Below, one piece after another: positions 1 through 8,870 of a stretch of 64,000 nt of DNA; position 1 is the first letter of the stretch, and each line of letters starts with the position of its first letter. This DNA comes from Hyphomicrobiales bacterium (GTDB lineage Bacteria; Pseudomonadota; Alphaproteobacteria; Rhizobiales; Rhizobiaceae), in the NCBI GenBank assembly GCA_900472605.1, contig UCJD01000067.1, forward strand, positions 115,146 to 179,145, read 5' to 3'. The notes beneath the pieces were generated by a model. That model saw only the letters and a list, made by a program, of their open reading frames with translations, ran no database searches and was not told where the DNA came from. The translations under genes were made by a program, and so were the position numbers.

Positions 1-463
1 CCGGTGTGTCGAGAACAATGGTCGCCGTACGCCACGTCTCGAACTGCGCCGCGAACATGCCGAGGATGACAAGCAAGCCCGCTATCGCCACGCGGCGGGT
101 TGCAACGCGCGCAGCACCCGCCAGGACGAAGATGAGACCAAACAGAATAGCCCAGGCAAGGAACCGCATGGGCGGCACATCGACGGCGAGCCGAAACCAG
201 GTGATGGCGCCCGCCCCGAGGAAGATGGGTGACGCGAGGAAGAAGCGGCCATGGTCGAGTTCCGTACTGAATGCCCGCCATGCGGCGGCCGCCTGACGAT
301 CGATCCGGCGGCCCGTGCGACTCAGAAAACCCGACGTCGACTGCGTCAATGGCGCGCGCGTCATTATGGCACGGGCATTTCGCCCTGTTGCGGCGGGCAA
401 ATTGGCAATTTGCGCCACTTCGGGTGGCATCAAAACGACGTGACTGGCATTCAACTCCGGCAT
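1..463 (-). CDS. comEC: ComEC/Rec2-type DNA uptake membrane protein, N-terminal part (cut by window edge)
   Basis: ComEC forms the inner-membrane channel for single-stranded DNA in natural transformation; most rhizobia carry the gene although competence is rarely shown. I translated the minus strand by hand: about 154 codons are open from an ATG at 463 to the window edge. The protein has a basic N-terminus (SRTGRRIDRQAAAAW), then the typical ELDHGRFFLASPIFLGAGA stretch, a first membrane span, a second one (LAWAILFGLIFVLAGAA) and the start of the DUF4131 domain (RTATIVLDTP). The ribosome binding site is weak. GTG and TTG codons lie upstream in frame before a TGA, so the start may be up to about 11 codons earlier. 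It is divergent from gltA. Confidence 0.75.
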   Translation of the reverse strand, partial: MPELNASHVVLMPPEVAQIANLPAATGRNARAIMTRAPLTQSTSGFLSRTGRRIDRQAAAAWRAFSTELDHGRFFLASPIFLGAGAITWFRLAVDVPPMRFLAWAILFGLIFVLAGAARVATRRVAIAGLLVILGMFAAQFETWRTATIVLDTP

Positions 464-534
464 GCAACGACACCTGAAAGCCACCCTGACCTGCAATCAA
501 AATAAAGCCTGCGGAACCGAAACGCAACTATAAT

Positions 535-550
535 CGTTTGAATTCAAACG
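535..550. promoter_or_regulatory. 16-bp perfect palindrome between comEC and gltA
   Basis: CGTTTGAATTCAAACG is a perfect inverted repeat with an EcoRI-like centre, in the divergent gap 72 bp upstream of the comEC start and 208 bp upstream of gltA. It is surrounded by AT-rich sequence. The size and position suit a dimeric repressor operator; no regulator can be named. Confidence 0.4.
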
Positions 551-664
551 GGAAATAAAACCATCGAAAATGTCAGGTTTATCATTGGCTTCCGGTATGC
601 GGAGGCGGCATCTCAGGAGTGCTTAAAAGTTGATACTGCGATGCACAAAATGGCATCACGGTAA

Positions 665-693
665 CTTGGCATTAGGCGCGCGATCATATAGCT
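665..693 (+). promoter_or_regulatory. candidate sigma-70 promoter of gltA
   Basis: A -35-like CTTGGC (665-670) is followed after 16 bp by TATAGC (687-692), or after 17 bp by ATAGCT. This resembles the rhizobial housekeeping pattern CTTGAC-N17-CTATAT. It lies 65 bp before the gltA start. Pattern match only; the 464-757 gap holds no gene. Confidence 0.35.
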
Positions 694-757
694 ATCGCAG
701 ACGACGCTTAACCCTATGGCGCTTTTAAGGCGCCACCCGCCAGTTTGGAGGATCAGA

Positions 758-2047
758 ATGACGGATCAAAGCGCAACACTGAAACTCGGTGAGAAAACAG
801 TCGACCTGCCGGTCAAGAGCGGCACGATCGGCCCTGACGTCATCGATATCGGCGCCCTCTACAAGAACACGGCTTCCTTCACGTACGATCCTGGTTTCAC
901 CTCGACCGCATCCTGTGAATCGAAAATCACCTATATCGATGGCGACGAGGGCGTTCTGCTCCATCGCGGTTACCCGATCGAGCAGCTGGCCGAGCAGGGC
1001 GACTTCCTCGAAGTCTGCTACCTGCTTCTCTACGGCGAACTGCCGACGTCCGCGCAGAAGAAGGATTTCGATCATCGCGTGACGCATCACACCATGGTGC
1101 ACGAGCAGATGAGCCGCTTCTTCACCGGTTTCCGCCGCGACGCGCACCCGATGGCCGTCATGTGCGGCTGCGTCGGCGCACTGTCGGCCTTCTATCACGA
1201 CAGCACCGACATCACCGATCCGCACCAGCGCATGGTCGCTTCGCTGCGCATGATCGCCAAGATGCCGACGATCGCCGCCATGGCCTACAAGTACCATATC
1301 GGCCAGCCGTTCGTTTACCCGAAGAACGACCTCGACTACGCGTCGAACTTCCTGCGCATGTGCTTTGCCGTCCCTTGCGAGGACTATGTGGTCAATCCGG
1401 TGCTTGCCCGCGCCATGGACCGCATCTTCATCCTGCACGCCGACCACGAGCAGAACGCTTCGACCTCGACCGTTCGCCTCGCCGGCTCCTCGGGTGCAAA
1501 CCCGTTCGCCTGCATCGCGGCCGGTATTGCCTGCCTCTGGGGCCCCGCTCACGGCGGCGCCAACGAAGCGGCTCTCAACATGCTGCAGGAAATCGGCACG
1601 GTTGACCGCATTCCTGAATACATCGCCCGCGCCAAGGACAAGAACGATCCGTTCCGTCTGATGGGCTTTGGCCACCGCGTCTACAAGAACTACGACCCGC
1701 GCGCCAAGATCATGCAGAAGACGACGCACGAAGTGCTCGGCGAGCTCGGCATCAAGGACGACCCGCTGCTCGACGTGGCCATGGAACTCGAGCGCATCGC
1801 GCTGACCGATCCATACTTCATCGAGAAGAAGCTTTATCCGAACATCGACTTCTATTCGGGTATTACGCTTAAGGCTCTCGGCTTCCCCACGACCATGTTC
1901 ACCGTTCTGTTCGCTCTTGCCCGCACCGTCGGCTGGATCGCACAGTGGAACGAAATGATCGAGGATCCGCAGCAGCGTATCGGCCGTCCGCGCCAGCTCT
2001 ACATCGGCGAAGCGCAGCGCGACTACGTTCCGGTCTCCAAGCGTTAA
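758..2047 (+). CDS. gltA: citrate synthase (type II)
   Basis: Condenses acetyl-CoA and oxaloacetate to citrate, the entry step of the TCA cycle in the cytoplasm. The 429 residues match the length of hexameric type II bacterial enzymes. Catalytic signatures are present: GPAHGGAN (oxaloacetate/CoA histidine), GFGHRVYKNYDPRA (second histidine) and NIDFYSG (catalytic aspartate). The frame is open from 716, but ATG at 758 is chosen because GGAGGAT lies just upstream and the protein then begins MTDQSATLKLGEKTVDLP, as in relatives. It is monocistronic, with a bidirectional terminator behind it. Convergent with lpxB. Confidence 0.97.
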   Translation: MTDQSATLKLGEKTVDLPVKSGTIGPDVIDIGALYKNTASFTYDPGFTSTASCESKITYIDGDEGVLLHRGYPIEQLAEQGDFLEVCYLLLYGELPTSAQKKDFDHRVTHHTMVHEQMSRFFTGFRRDAHPMAVMCGCVGALSAFYHDSTDITDPHQRMVASLRMIAKMPTIAAMAYKYHIGQPFVYPKNDLDYASNFLRMCFAVPCEDYVVNPVLARAMDRIFILHADHEQNASTSTVRLAGSSGANPFACIAAGIACLWGPAHGGANEAALNMLQEIGTVDRIPEYIARAKDKNDPFRLMGFGHRVYKNYDPRAKIMQKTTHEVLGELGIKDDPLLDVAMELERIALTDPYFIEKKLYPNIDFYSGITLKALGFPTTMFTVLFALARTVGWIAQWNEMIEDPQQRIGRPRQLYIGEAQRDYVPVSKR

Positions 2048-2072
2048 TAGCGACGCATCAAGGCCTAAAAAG

Positions 2073-2098
2073 AAACCCGGTCAGAACTGACCGGGTTT
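2073..2098. terminator. bidirectional terminator shared by gltA and lpxB
   Basis: AAACCCGGTCAG (2073-2084) pairs perfectly with CTGACCGGGTTT (2087-2098) and is followed on the plus strand by a T-rich tract (TTTTTTGTTTTT). The lpxB stop codon (2081-2083, minus strand) lies inside the left arm, so the hairpin overlaps the lpxB 3' end. On the minus strand the trailing TTTCTTTTT is a weaker tract. Confidence 0.8.
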
Positions 2099-3262
2099 TT
2101 TGTTTTTCAGGACATCGAGTACGATCTCTGCGGCGTGGACGCCGGGCGGCTTTTCGGTCTGCATCCGCTCCCAGACGAGATCGTAGCCTTCCATCATCGA
2201 GCGGCGCGGCAAGGTGTCCGAAGAGAGCTTCTCGGCCCAGCGCGTGAAACTCGCGCCGCGCACGACCTCGTTGATATATTCGGGCACGACGGCGTAATCC
2301 GCGACGAGATTCGGGATCGCCGCGGTCCAGATCTTGATCTTGCCGGTCATCAGCTTGATGATCCAATCGATCTTATAAGCCGACACACAGGGCACGCCGG
2401 CAAGCGCCAGCTCCAGGATCACGGTCCCGGAGGCTGCGATGGCGGCATCGGCCTCTGCGAATGCCCGCCACTTGTCGTCCTTACCGGTGACCACATCGGG
2501 CTTTACCGGCCAATCCTTGATGATTTCGCGGACCATAGCCTCGCGGCGCGGCGCCGTCGGCAGCACGAAGCGGATGCCTTCGTTGCGGGCAGAGAGCTCG
2601 GCCACTGCGTCGCCGAAATAGGGCAAGAGCCTGGTGATCTCGGATCCGCGCGAACCCGGCAGGAGCATGATCGTCTTCGGTTCATGCGCCGGTCGCGGCT
2701 TGCTTGCCGCCCTCGCCTTGCGCGTTGCGAGAACATCGATGTCGGCTGTCAGCCGATGGCCAACATAGGTCGTCGGCGGACCTCCAAGCTTGCGCATCAC
2801 CTCGGGCTCGAAGGGCAGCACGGCCAGCACATGGTCGATATAGGGCAGCATGCGCTGCGCGCGGTATTCCTTCCACGCCCATACGCTCGGACAGACGTAG
2901 TTCACGACAGGCAGGTCAGGGAGCGCCGTGCGCACGCGCTTGGCGACGCGGTGGGTGAAATCGGGGCTGTCGACAATCACGAGCACGTCGGGCTTGGCCG
3001 CGATCACGGCCGCCGCGGTCTGGCGAATGCGTTTGACCAGTGTCGGCAGCTTTGCAAGAACCTGGGTGATACCCATGATCGACAGTTCGGAAAAATCGAA
3101 CAGCGAGGTCAGCCCCTGTGCCTGCAGCGCCTCGCCGCCGACGCCGGTGAGCTCCACCGGCCCCGCATACTGCTGCTTCAGCGCGGCGATCAGATCGGCC
3201 GCCAGAAGATCGCCGGAGACTTCGCCCGCGATGATCGCGACCTTCAATGCACGCACGCTCAT
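2081..3262 (-). CDS. lpxB: lipid-A-disaccharide synthase
   Basis: Joins UDP-2,3-diacylglucosamine and lipid X into the beta-1,6-linked disaccharide of lipid A, at the inner face of the inner membrane. It is a 393-residue GT19-family protein with the N-terminal signature VAIIAGEVSGDLLAADLI, the PSVWAWKEYRA stretch, and the C-terminal donor-binding region with LLPGSRGSEI and ASGTVILELALAGVP. ATG at 3262 overlaps the lpxI stop (ATGA), so translation is probably coupled. It is the last gene of the lpxD-fabZ-lpxA-lpxI-lpxB run; its stop lies within the terminator it shares with gltA. Confidence 0.96.
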   Translation of the reverse strand: MSVRALKVAIIAGEVSGDLLAADLIAALKQQYAGPVELTGVGGEALQAQGLTSLFDFSELSIMGITQVLAKLPTLVKRIRQTAAAVIAAKPDVLVIVDSPDFTHRVAKRVRTALPDLPVVNYVCPSVWAWKEYRAQRMLPYIDHVLAVLPFEPEVMRKLGGPPTTYVGHRLTADIDVLATRKARAASKPRPAHEPKTIMLLPGSRGSEITRLLPYFGDAVAELSARNEGIRFVLPTAPRREAMVREIIKDWPVKPDVVTGKDDKWRAFAEADAAIAASGTVILELALAGVPCVSAYKIDWIIKLMTGKIKIWTAAIPNLVADYAVVPEYINEVVRGASFTRWAEKLSSDTLPRRSMMEGYDLVWERMQTEKPPGVHAAEIVLDVLKNKKPGQF

Positions 3263-4140
3263 TCAAGCCCCCAGGATGGCAATCCGCGATCCAGACCGCA
3301 AACGAAGATACCGGCTTCCTTTGCCGCCGATATGACGGCCGGGCGATCCAGGATCAGCGCGCGTCCGGCCTCGATCGCCACGCCCGCCAGCCCCGCCTTG
3401 CTGGCATTCTCGATGGTCGAGATGCCGATCGACGGCAGATCGGCCCGCAGATCCTGCTGCGGCTTGCAGAGCTTGACCAGGACGCCGCGACGGCGCGCCG
3501 AGATGCGGCCGGCGGCGCGCAGATCGGCCACCCGCTGCAACATGCTGTCCGTTCCCTCGACACCCTCGAGCGCCACGATGCGGCCGCCAACCGAGACGGC
3601 GCCCTGCCCTACGTCCAACCGACCGAGCGCGTCGGCCGCGGCGCCCGCCTTGGCGATATCCTTCACGTCTTCGGCTGATGGCGCGATCGCGCCGAGTGGG
3701 CCAACCGCGGCGAGAAGATCCGGCGCGATTTCCTGCACGCCGATTACCCGGCGGCCGTTCTTCTCGATCAGCCCGATCACCATGCGCAATACGGTGTCAT
3801 CGCCACCAGACAGTAGCGTGCGAATGGTTGAGGGAATGCTTGCGAGCGTCTTCAGCGTCGGCCGGACCTCGCGCCATTCCGGCCGTCGGCGCACGGCGCC
3901 GGACATGACGACGCGGTCGATGCGATGGCTATCCAGCATGCCGTCGATGGCGGCGAAATCGCCGACGCCGACAATGGCGTGCTCGAACTCTTCCCATGTC
4001 CGGTCGGTTTCGTTCTTCAGCGCGATGATCAGCGGGTCTTCGCCGGCGCTCTTGGCTGCCTCGGCGACATAGGACGGTAGAAAGCCGCTGCCGGCGATGA
4101 TCGCCAGGCGGCCTTTTGCCGTGTCACTTGCTGGAGACAA
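3259..4140 (-). CDS. lpxI: UDP-2,3-diacylglucosamine diphosphatase LpxI (DUF1009)
   Basis: Hydrolyses UDP-2,3-diacylglucosamine to 2,3-diacylglucosamine-1-phosphate (lipid X) and UMP. Alphaproteobacteria use this DUF1009 enzyme in place of LpxH. The protein has 293 residues and begins MSPASDTAKGRLAIIAGSGF, followed by the typical LPSYVAEAAK and later VGDFAAIDGMLDSHRIDRVVM. The start is TTG at 4140, 3 bp after the lpxA stop, preceded by AGAAGGGA; no in-frame ATG lies before the conserved region. The position between lpxA and lpxB fits the missing pathway step. Confidence 0.92.
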   Translation of the reverse strand: MSPASDTAKGRLAIIAGSGFLPSYVAEAAKSAGEDPLIIALKNETDRTWEEFEHAIVGVGDFAAIDGMLDSHRIDRVVMSGAVRRRPEWREVRPTLKTLASIPSTIRTLLSGGDDTVLRMVIGLIEKNGRRVIGVQEIAPDLLAAVGPLGAIAPSAEDVKDIAKAGAAADALGRLDVGQGAVSVGGRIVALEGVEGTDSMLQRVADLRAAGRISARRRGVLVKLCKPQQDLRADLPSIGISTIENASKAGLAGVAIEAGRALILDRPAVISAAKEAGIFVCGLDRGLPSWGLE

Positions 4141-4143
4141 GGT

Positions 4144-4962
4144 TTATCCCTTCTGTCCCCGCGTCGGAGAAGAGAGTGCGCGATCGCTTTCGGCGGCAAT
4201 GAAATCGAGGATCTGGACGACCTGTTCGCAATCGGCGAATTCCTCGCGGATGGCGGCGGCGTTGTCGCGCAGATTGCCTTCGGTTTCGAAGATCGCCTTG
4301 TAGGCACGCCGCACGACATGGATCGTCGCGCGATCGATGCCCGCACGCGTCATGCCGACAACGTTGAGACCGCCGAGAAGACCCGGATTGCCGTTCAGCA
4401 TACCATAGGGGATAACGTCGTAGCTCACGGCCGAGAGACCACCGACGAAAGCATGGCGGCCGACGCGGGTGAACTGATGCACGGCGCAACCGCCGCCGAG
4501 GATGACGCGGTCCTCGATGACGACGTGGCCGGCGAGCATCACGTTGTTGGACATGATGACGTGGTTGCCGACGCGGCAATCATGGGCGATGTGCGAATTC
4601 GCGAGAAACAGATTGTTGTTGCCGACGATGGTCTTGCCGCCGAAATCGGCAGTGCCGGTGTTGATCGTCACACCTTCGCGCATCGTGCAATTGTCGCCGA
4701 CCGTCAAGGTCGTCTCTTCACCGCCATGATGGACGCTCTGCGGATCGCCGCCGATAACAGCCATCGGGAAAATCCGGCATCCCTTGCCGAGCGTGGTGAT
4801 ACCACTGACGATCGAATGCGGGAGCATTTCGGTGTTATCGCCGAGCACGACCCGCGGGCCGACGTGGCAAAACGGACCGATCTTGACGTTCTCGCCGATC
4901 ACGGCGCCGTCTTCGACAACCGCCATCGGGTGAATACTGGCACTGGCTGCGATCGTGCTCAT
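4144..4962 (-). CDS. lpxA: acyl-ACP--UDP-N-acetylglucosamine O-acyltransferase
   Basis: First acylation step of lipid A synthesis: moves a 3-hydroxyacyl chain from ACP to the 3-OH of UDP-GlcNAc. The 272-residue protein has an N-terminal left-handed beta-helix of hexapeptide repeats to about residue 190, with the catalytic-histidine segment NSHIAHDC near residue 125 and GGDPQSVHHGG before it. A helical C-terminal domain follows (IHVVRRAYKAIF). ATG at 4962 overlaps the fabZ TGA (ATGA), so translation is coupled. TAA lies 3 bp before the TTG of lpxI. Confidence 0.97.
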   Translation of the reverse strand: MSTIAASASIHPMAVVEDGAVIGENVKIGPFCHVGPRVVLGDNTEMLPHSIVSGITTLGKGCRIFPMAVIGGDPQSVHHGGEETTLTVGDNCTMREGVTINTGTADFGGKTIVGNNNLFLANSHIAHDCRVGNHVIMSNNVMLAGHVVIEDRVILGGGCAVHQFTRVGRHAFVGGLSAVSYDVIPYGMLNGNPGLLGGLNVVGMTRAGIDRATIHVVRRAYKAIFETEGNLRDNAAAIREEFADCEQVVQILDFIAAESDRALSSPTRGQKG

Positions 4963-5426
4963 GCCTGATCCTTGCGCACGATCATCGCACCGATATCGGC
5001 TTCGGCGACCAGCGCTCCATCAACCTTCGCGTCACAGTGGAACTTCCAGATGTTGCCGCGCTGCTTTTGCTTGACGACATGGTACTCCACGCGGTCGCCA
5101 GGAACCACAGGCTTGCGGAAACGAGCGTTGTCGATGGTCATGAAGTAGACCAGATTGCCGCTTTCGCCTTCCTTCTTCGCACAGATCGCACCGGCCGTCT
5201 GGGCCATGCCTTCGACCAGCAGGACGCCAGGCATGATCGGCTGTTCCGGAAAATGTCCGGTGAAATGCGGCTCGTTGGCGGTCACGTTCTTGATGCCGAT
5301 CGCCGAATCGTCGCCGTCGATGTCGATGATCTTGTCGACCAGCAGGAACGGATAGCGATGCGGCAGCAGCTTCATGATTTCAATGATATCCGCCGACGAA
5401 AGCGACTTCTTGACTTCTTCAGCCAT
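4959..5426 (-). CDS. fabZ: 3-hydroxyacyl-ACP dehydratase FabZ
   Basis: Dehydrates 3-hydroxyacyl-ACP in fatty acid elongation, and so competes with LpxA and LpxD for the same acyl-ACP pool. It is a 155-residue hot-dog-fold protein with LLPHRYPFLLVDKI at the N-terminus and the catalytic His/Glu region EPHFTGHFPEQPIMPGVLLV followed by EGMAQ. Its start overlaps the end of lpxD by 8 bp and its stop overlaps the lpxA start, so it is embedded in the lipid A operon, as in most Gram-negatives. Confidence 0.97.
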   Translation of the reverse strand: MAEEVKKSLSSADIIEIMKLLPHRYPFLLVDKIIDIDGDDSAIGIKNVTANEPHFTGHFPEQPIMPGVLLVEGMAQTAGAICAKKEGESGNLVYFMTIDNARFRKPVVPGDRVEYHVVKQKQRGNIWKFHCDAKVDGALVAEADIGAMIVRKDQA

Positions 5427-6480
5427 TCTTTTCTCCCGTTTTCTTGGGGCCGGTCGTCCGCATCATCACTGCCGCAACTTCGCGCAGAAAGTCATGTGCT
5501 GGCCGCGCAGGTATGCCGCCGTAGCGCTCGCCTGCGGGGATATCGGACACTACGCCGCTCATGGCGGCAACCTGGGCACCGTCATTAATTGTTATATGGC
5601 CCCGAATACCGGAATGACCACCGATCTGCACGCCGTCGCCAATCGTGGCGCTTCCGGCGATACCGACCTGCGAGACAATGGCACAATGACGACCGATGCG
5701 AACATTGTGGCCAATCTGAACGAGGTTGTCGATCTTCGTGCCCTCGCCGATAACCGTATCATCCATCGTGCCACGATCGATCGTCGTATTCGCGCCGACC
5801 TCAACGTCGTCCTGCAGGATGACCCGGCCGATCTGCACGATCTTGATCATGCCGCGCGGACCCGGCGCGTAGCCGAAGCCGTCCTGGCCAATACGCGCGC
5901 CGTTGTGAACGATCACGCGATTGCCGACCAGCGAGCACAAGATGCTGGCGCCGCTGGCGATCGTGCAATCGCGACCGATCTTGACGCCCGGGCCAATGAC
6001 GGCGCCGGCGCCGATGCGCGTGCCCTCACCGATCTCGGCATGAGCGCCGATCACGGCAAACGGCTCGATCTCGACATTTGCTTCCAGCCGCGCCGTTGGA
6101 TCGACCGACGCGCGGTCGGAAACATCAGCGCTCGCAGATCGTAGACGCTGAGGTGTCAGCGCGCTCGGATAGAGCAGCCCGCCGGCCATGGCGAATGCCG
6201 CGTGAGCGTTTTTCGACACGAGAACAGGCACATGTGCGGGGACGATCGACTGCAATGCCGAACTGACCAGCACAGCGGATGCCTCGCAGGTCACCAGTTC
6301 ATCCTTGCTTTTCTTGGAAATGACGTAGCAAAGATCGCCCGCCTTCGCCCGGTTTACGGGTGAAACGGAACGGATAATAGTATCGGCATGCTTGGGGTCG
6401 GCAAGTTCCGCCCCAAGAAATTGCGCTAGCTCCGAGAGCTTCACACCGTCATGGGGCGGAAAGAAATAGGTTTGCTCCAT
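5419..6480 (-). CDS. lpxD: UDP-3-O-(3-hydroxyacyl)glucosamine N-acyltransferase
   Basis: Adds the second (N-linked) 3-hydroxyacyl chain in lipid A synthesis. The 353-residue protein has an N-terminal uridine-binding domain (LSELAQFLGAELADP) and a long hexapeptide-repeat beta-helix from about residue 105, including DGFGYAPGPRGMIKI and HNVRIGRHCAIVSQVG; FLREVAAVMMR forms the C-terminal helix. A TTG two codons upstream is in frame, but ATG at 6480 has GGAG 8 bp before it and is the better start. It is 50 bp downstream of bamA. Confidence 0.95.
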   Translation of the reverse strand: MEQTYFFPPHDGVKLSELAQFLGAELADPKHADTIIRSVSPVNRAKAGDLCYVISKKSKDELVTCEASAVLVSSALQSIVPAHVPVLVSKNAHAAFAMAGGLLYPSALTPQRLRSASADVSDRASVDPTARLEANVEIEPFAVIGAHAEIGEGTRIGAGAVIGPGVKIGRDCTIASGASILCSLVGNRVIVHNGARIGQDGFGYAPGPRGMIKIVQIGRVILQDDVEVGANTTIDRGTMDDTVIGEGTKIDNLVQIGHNVRIGRHCAIVSQVGIAGSATIGDGVQIGGHSGIRGHITINDGAQVAAMSGVVSDIPAGERYGGIPARPAHDFLREVAAVMMRTTGPKKTGEKNG

Positions 6481-6530
6481 CGGCAAATCTCCAGAACGGA
6501 ATTCGATTTTACGGTTCCGGACTGCCGATA

Positions 6531-8870
6531 TCAGAATTGGTTGTTGATGCCAAACTTGAAGTGCTGAACCTTGTCGTAGTCTTCCTTCAGGACCGGGATC
6601 GCGTAATCGACGCGCAGGGCGCCGAACGGCGAGTTCCAGACGATGCCGACACCGACCGAAGCGCGAAGCGAAGCATCTTCACCGTTCACGAACTCGGAAC
6701 CGCTGACGTTGACCTTGTTGCCAAACAGCGTACCTGCGTCCGCGAAGACCGCGCCGCGCAGACCGAAGTCACGCGGGAAAGCCGGTAGCGGGAACGATGC
6801 TTCAGCCGAAACGGTGAAGTAGGTCGTGCCGCCGAGCGGATCATCAGGACCGCCGCCAACGCGCGGGCCGATACCCTTGTTCTCGAAGCCACGGATGTCG
6901 CCGTTCGTCAGCGTGAACTGGTCGAAGACATGCAGATCCTTGCCGAAGCCGACCACGTAGCCGGCAGAACCGGCAACCGAGCCGATGATGTCGGCATCGT
7001 CAGCAAGCGTGTGGTAATAGCGCGCCTTGCCGTAGATCTTGTAGAACTGCGAGTCACCGCCGAGGCCGGCGATTTCGTGCGTCAGGCTGGCGTAGATACC
7101 TTCACGCGGCAGGACCATGTCGTCGAGCGTGTTGTAGGTGAGCGTCTGAGAGACGGACGACTTTACCCACGGGCTGTTGTTGACGAGATCCTGATACGGC
7201 GTGGACAGATCGGAGAGCGATCCCGACGGATCGTACTTCATCTGCTTGTAGTTATAGCGGAACGTCGTCGCCAGATCTTCGGTGATCGGCGCGGTCGCGC
7301 GCAGAACGACGTTGTTTTCTTCGTAGTCGTAGTTGTCGTTGCTCGACGTCTCGCTGTGGTTGATGTCGAAGCCGACAGCCAGACGGTAGCCGAGGAAGTA
7401 AGGCTCGGTGAAGTTCAGGCCGTAAGTACGCGAACCTTCCTGACCACCACCGGCCGAGACCTTGATGTACTGGCCGCGTCCGAGGAAGTTCTTTTCTTCG
7501 ATCGACGCTTCGAGCAGCAGGCCGTCGCCGCCGGCTGCGTAGCCCGCGCCGATACCGAACGAACCGGTTGCCTGGTCCTGAACATCGACAACGACGACAA
7601 CGCGGTCCGGCGAGCTGCCAGGCTGGGTCGAGATATTGACCGTCGAGAAGTAGCCGAGAGCCTCGAGGCGACGCTTGGCCTTGGTGATCATCTGCTGATT
7701 GAAGGCGTCGCCTTCGCTCATGTCGAACTCGCGACGGATGACATAGTCGCGCGTACGGCTGTTGCCGCGGATTTCGATACGCTCGACGTAGGCCTTCTCG
7801 CCCTGATCGACGAGGTATTCGACGCCGATGGTGTTGTTGTTGAGGTCGCGGTTGCCACGCGGGGTGACGCGGGCGAACGGATAGCCGGCCGAAGCCACCT
7901 GATCCGAAATCGCTTCCATCGACTTCTGGACTTCCTTGGCGTTGTAGACCTGGCCTTCATGGGTGCGAACGAGACCCTGAAGCTGCGCGCCGTCGATACC
8001 CTGAACGGTGGACTGAACGGAAATAGCGCCGAAATCGTAGCGCGGGCCTTCTTCGATGTTGAAGGTCAGCGTGTACTTGTTGGTCGCCTCATCGAACGCC
8101 GCGTCGGAAGACACGATGCGGAAGTCGGCATAACCACGATTGTAATAGAACTGGCGGAGCGCCTCTTCGTCTGCGTGCAGCTTGTCAGCGCTGTAGACGT
8201 CCTTGCGGGTCAGGAAGGAGAGGAAGTTGCTTCGCTTGGTGGCAATGACCGATGCGAGACGGCCAGAGCTGTAGGCATTGTTGCCGACGAAGTTGATCGA
8301 ATCGATCTTTGTGCGATCGCCTTCGTTGACGACGAATGCGAGGTTGACGCGACCCTGACCGAGCGGAACGACCTGCGTCGTCACTTCGACCTCATTGCGA
8401 CCGGTCGCTGCGTAGGCGTCCTTGATGGCCTGGATGTCGGCCTGGATCTGTGTCTCGTTGTAGGCGCCGGAGGACTGGGTCTTGACGACAGCTGCGAGCT
8501 TGTCGTCCTTGATCTTGCGATTGCCGTTGAACACAACCTGGTTGATCAGCTGAGCTTCCTCAACGTTCACAACAAGCGTGCTGCCGGAAACCGAGATCTT
8601 GACGTCGGAGAAGTAGCCCGTGTCGTAGAGCTGCTTTACGGAGTCGTCGATATCGGTATTGGAGAAGCTCTTGCCCGGCTGGATCGTGAGGTTGGACCGC
8701 ACAGCCTCGGCGCCGACGCGGTTTGCACCGCGAACGTCAACACGCTGAATGACTGCAGCCTCGGCAGCAGAAGCCGAGATGAACACTGTCGCACCCGCTC
8801 CCGACGCAACGATACCTGCAGACAGCGCAACCGCCGATACTGCGTTCAAAAATCTTGAACCAGCCTTCAT
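6531..8870 (-). CDS. bamA: outer membrane protein assembly factor BamA
   Basis: Core of the BAM complex, which folds and inserts beta-barrel proteins in the outer membrane. From ATG at 8870 it is 779 residues: a signal peptide (MKAGSRFLNAVSAVALSAGI to about residue 39), five POTRA repeats (first: IQRVDVRGANRVGAEAV), then a 16-strand barrel with the loop-6 motif GDIRGFENKGIGPR and a C-terminal phenylalanine (KFGINNQF), the usual barrel insertion signal. In-frame ATGs at 8879 and 8900 are also possible; 8870 gives the signal peptide a normal length. It follows rseP after a 195-bp gap, so it may have its own promoter. Confidence 0.96.
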   Translation of the reverse strand: MKAGSRFLNAVSAVALSAGIVASGAGATVFISASAAEAAVIQRVDVRGANRVGAEAVRSNLTIQPGKSFSNTDIDDSVKQLYDTGYFSDVKISVSGSTLVVNVEEAQLINQVVFNGNRKIKDDKLAAVVKTQSSGAYNETQIQADIQAIKDAYAATGRNEVEVTTQVVPLGQGRVNLAFVVNEGDRTKIDSINFVGNNAYSSGRLASVIATKRSNFLSFLTRKDVYSADKLHADEEALRQFYYNRGYADFRIVSSDAAFDEATNKYTLTFNIEEGPRYDFGAISVQSTVQGIDGAQLQGLVRTHEGQVYNAKEVQKSMEAISDQVASAGYPFARVTPRGNRDLNNNTIGVEYLVDQGEKAYVERIEIRGNSRTRDYVIRREFDMSEGDAFNQQMITKAKRRLEALGYFSTVNISTQPGSSPDRVVVVVDVQDQATGSFGIGAGYAAGGDGLLLEASIEEKNFLGRGQYIKVSAGGGQEGSRTYGLNFTEPYFLGYRLAVGFDINHSETSSNDNYDYEENNVVLRATAPITEDLATTFRYNYKQMKYDPSGSLSDLSTPYQDLVNNSPWVKSSVSQTLTYNTLDDMVLPREGIYASLTHEIAGLGGDSQFYKIYGKARYYHTLADDADIIGSVAGSAGYVVGFGKDLHVFDQFTLTNGDIRGFENKGIGPRVGGGPDDPLGGTTYFTVSAEASFPLPAFPRDFGLRGAVFADAGTLFGNKVNVSGSEFVNGEDASLRASVGVGIVWNSPFGALRVDYAIPVLKEDYDKVQHFKFGINNQF

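Noticed and set aside
725..1729. Long minus-strand ORF opposite gltA
   Set aside because: High-GC shadow of gltA; no ribosome binding site and no family resemblance (His/Val/Arg/Asp-rich).
2135..4072. 645-codon plus-strand ORF opposite lpxB and lpxI
   Set aside because: It lies fully antisense to two well-supported genes; composition is Arg/His/Ala-rich without domains.
6930..8858. 642-codon plus-strand ORF opposite bamA
   Set aside because: Antisense shadow; bamA has signal peptide, POTRA and barrel signatures.
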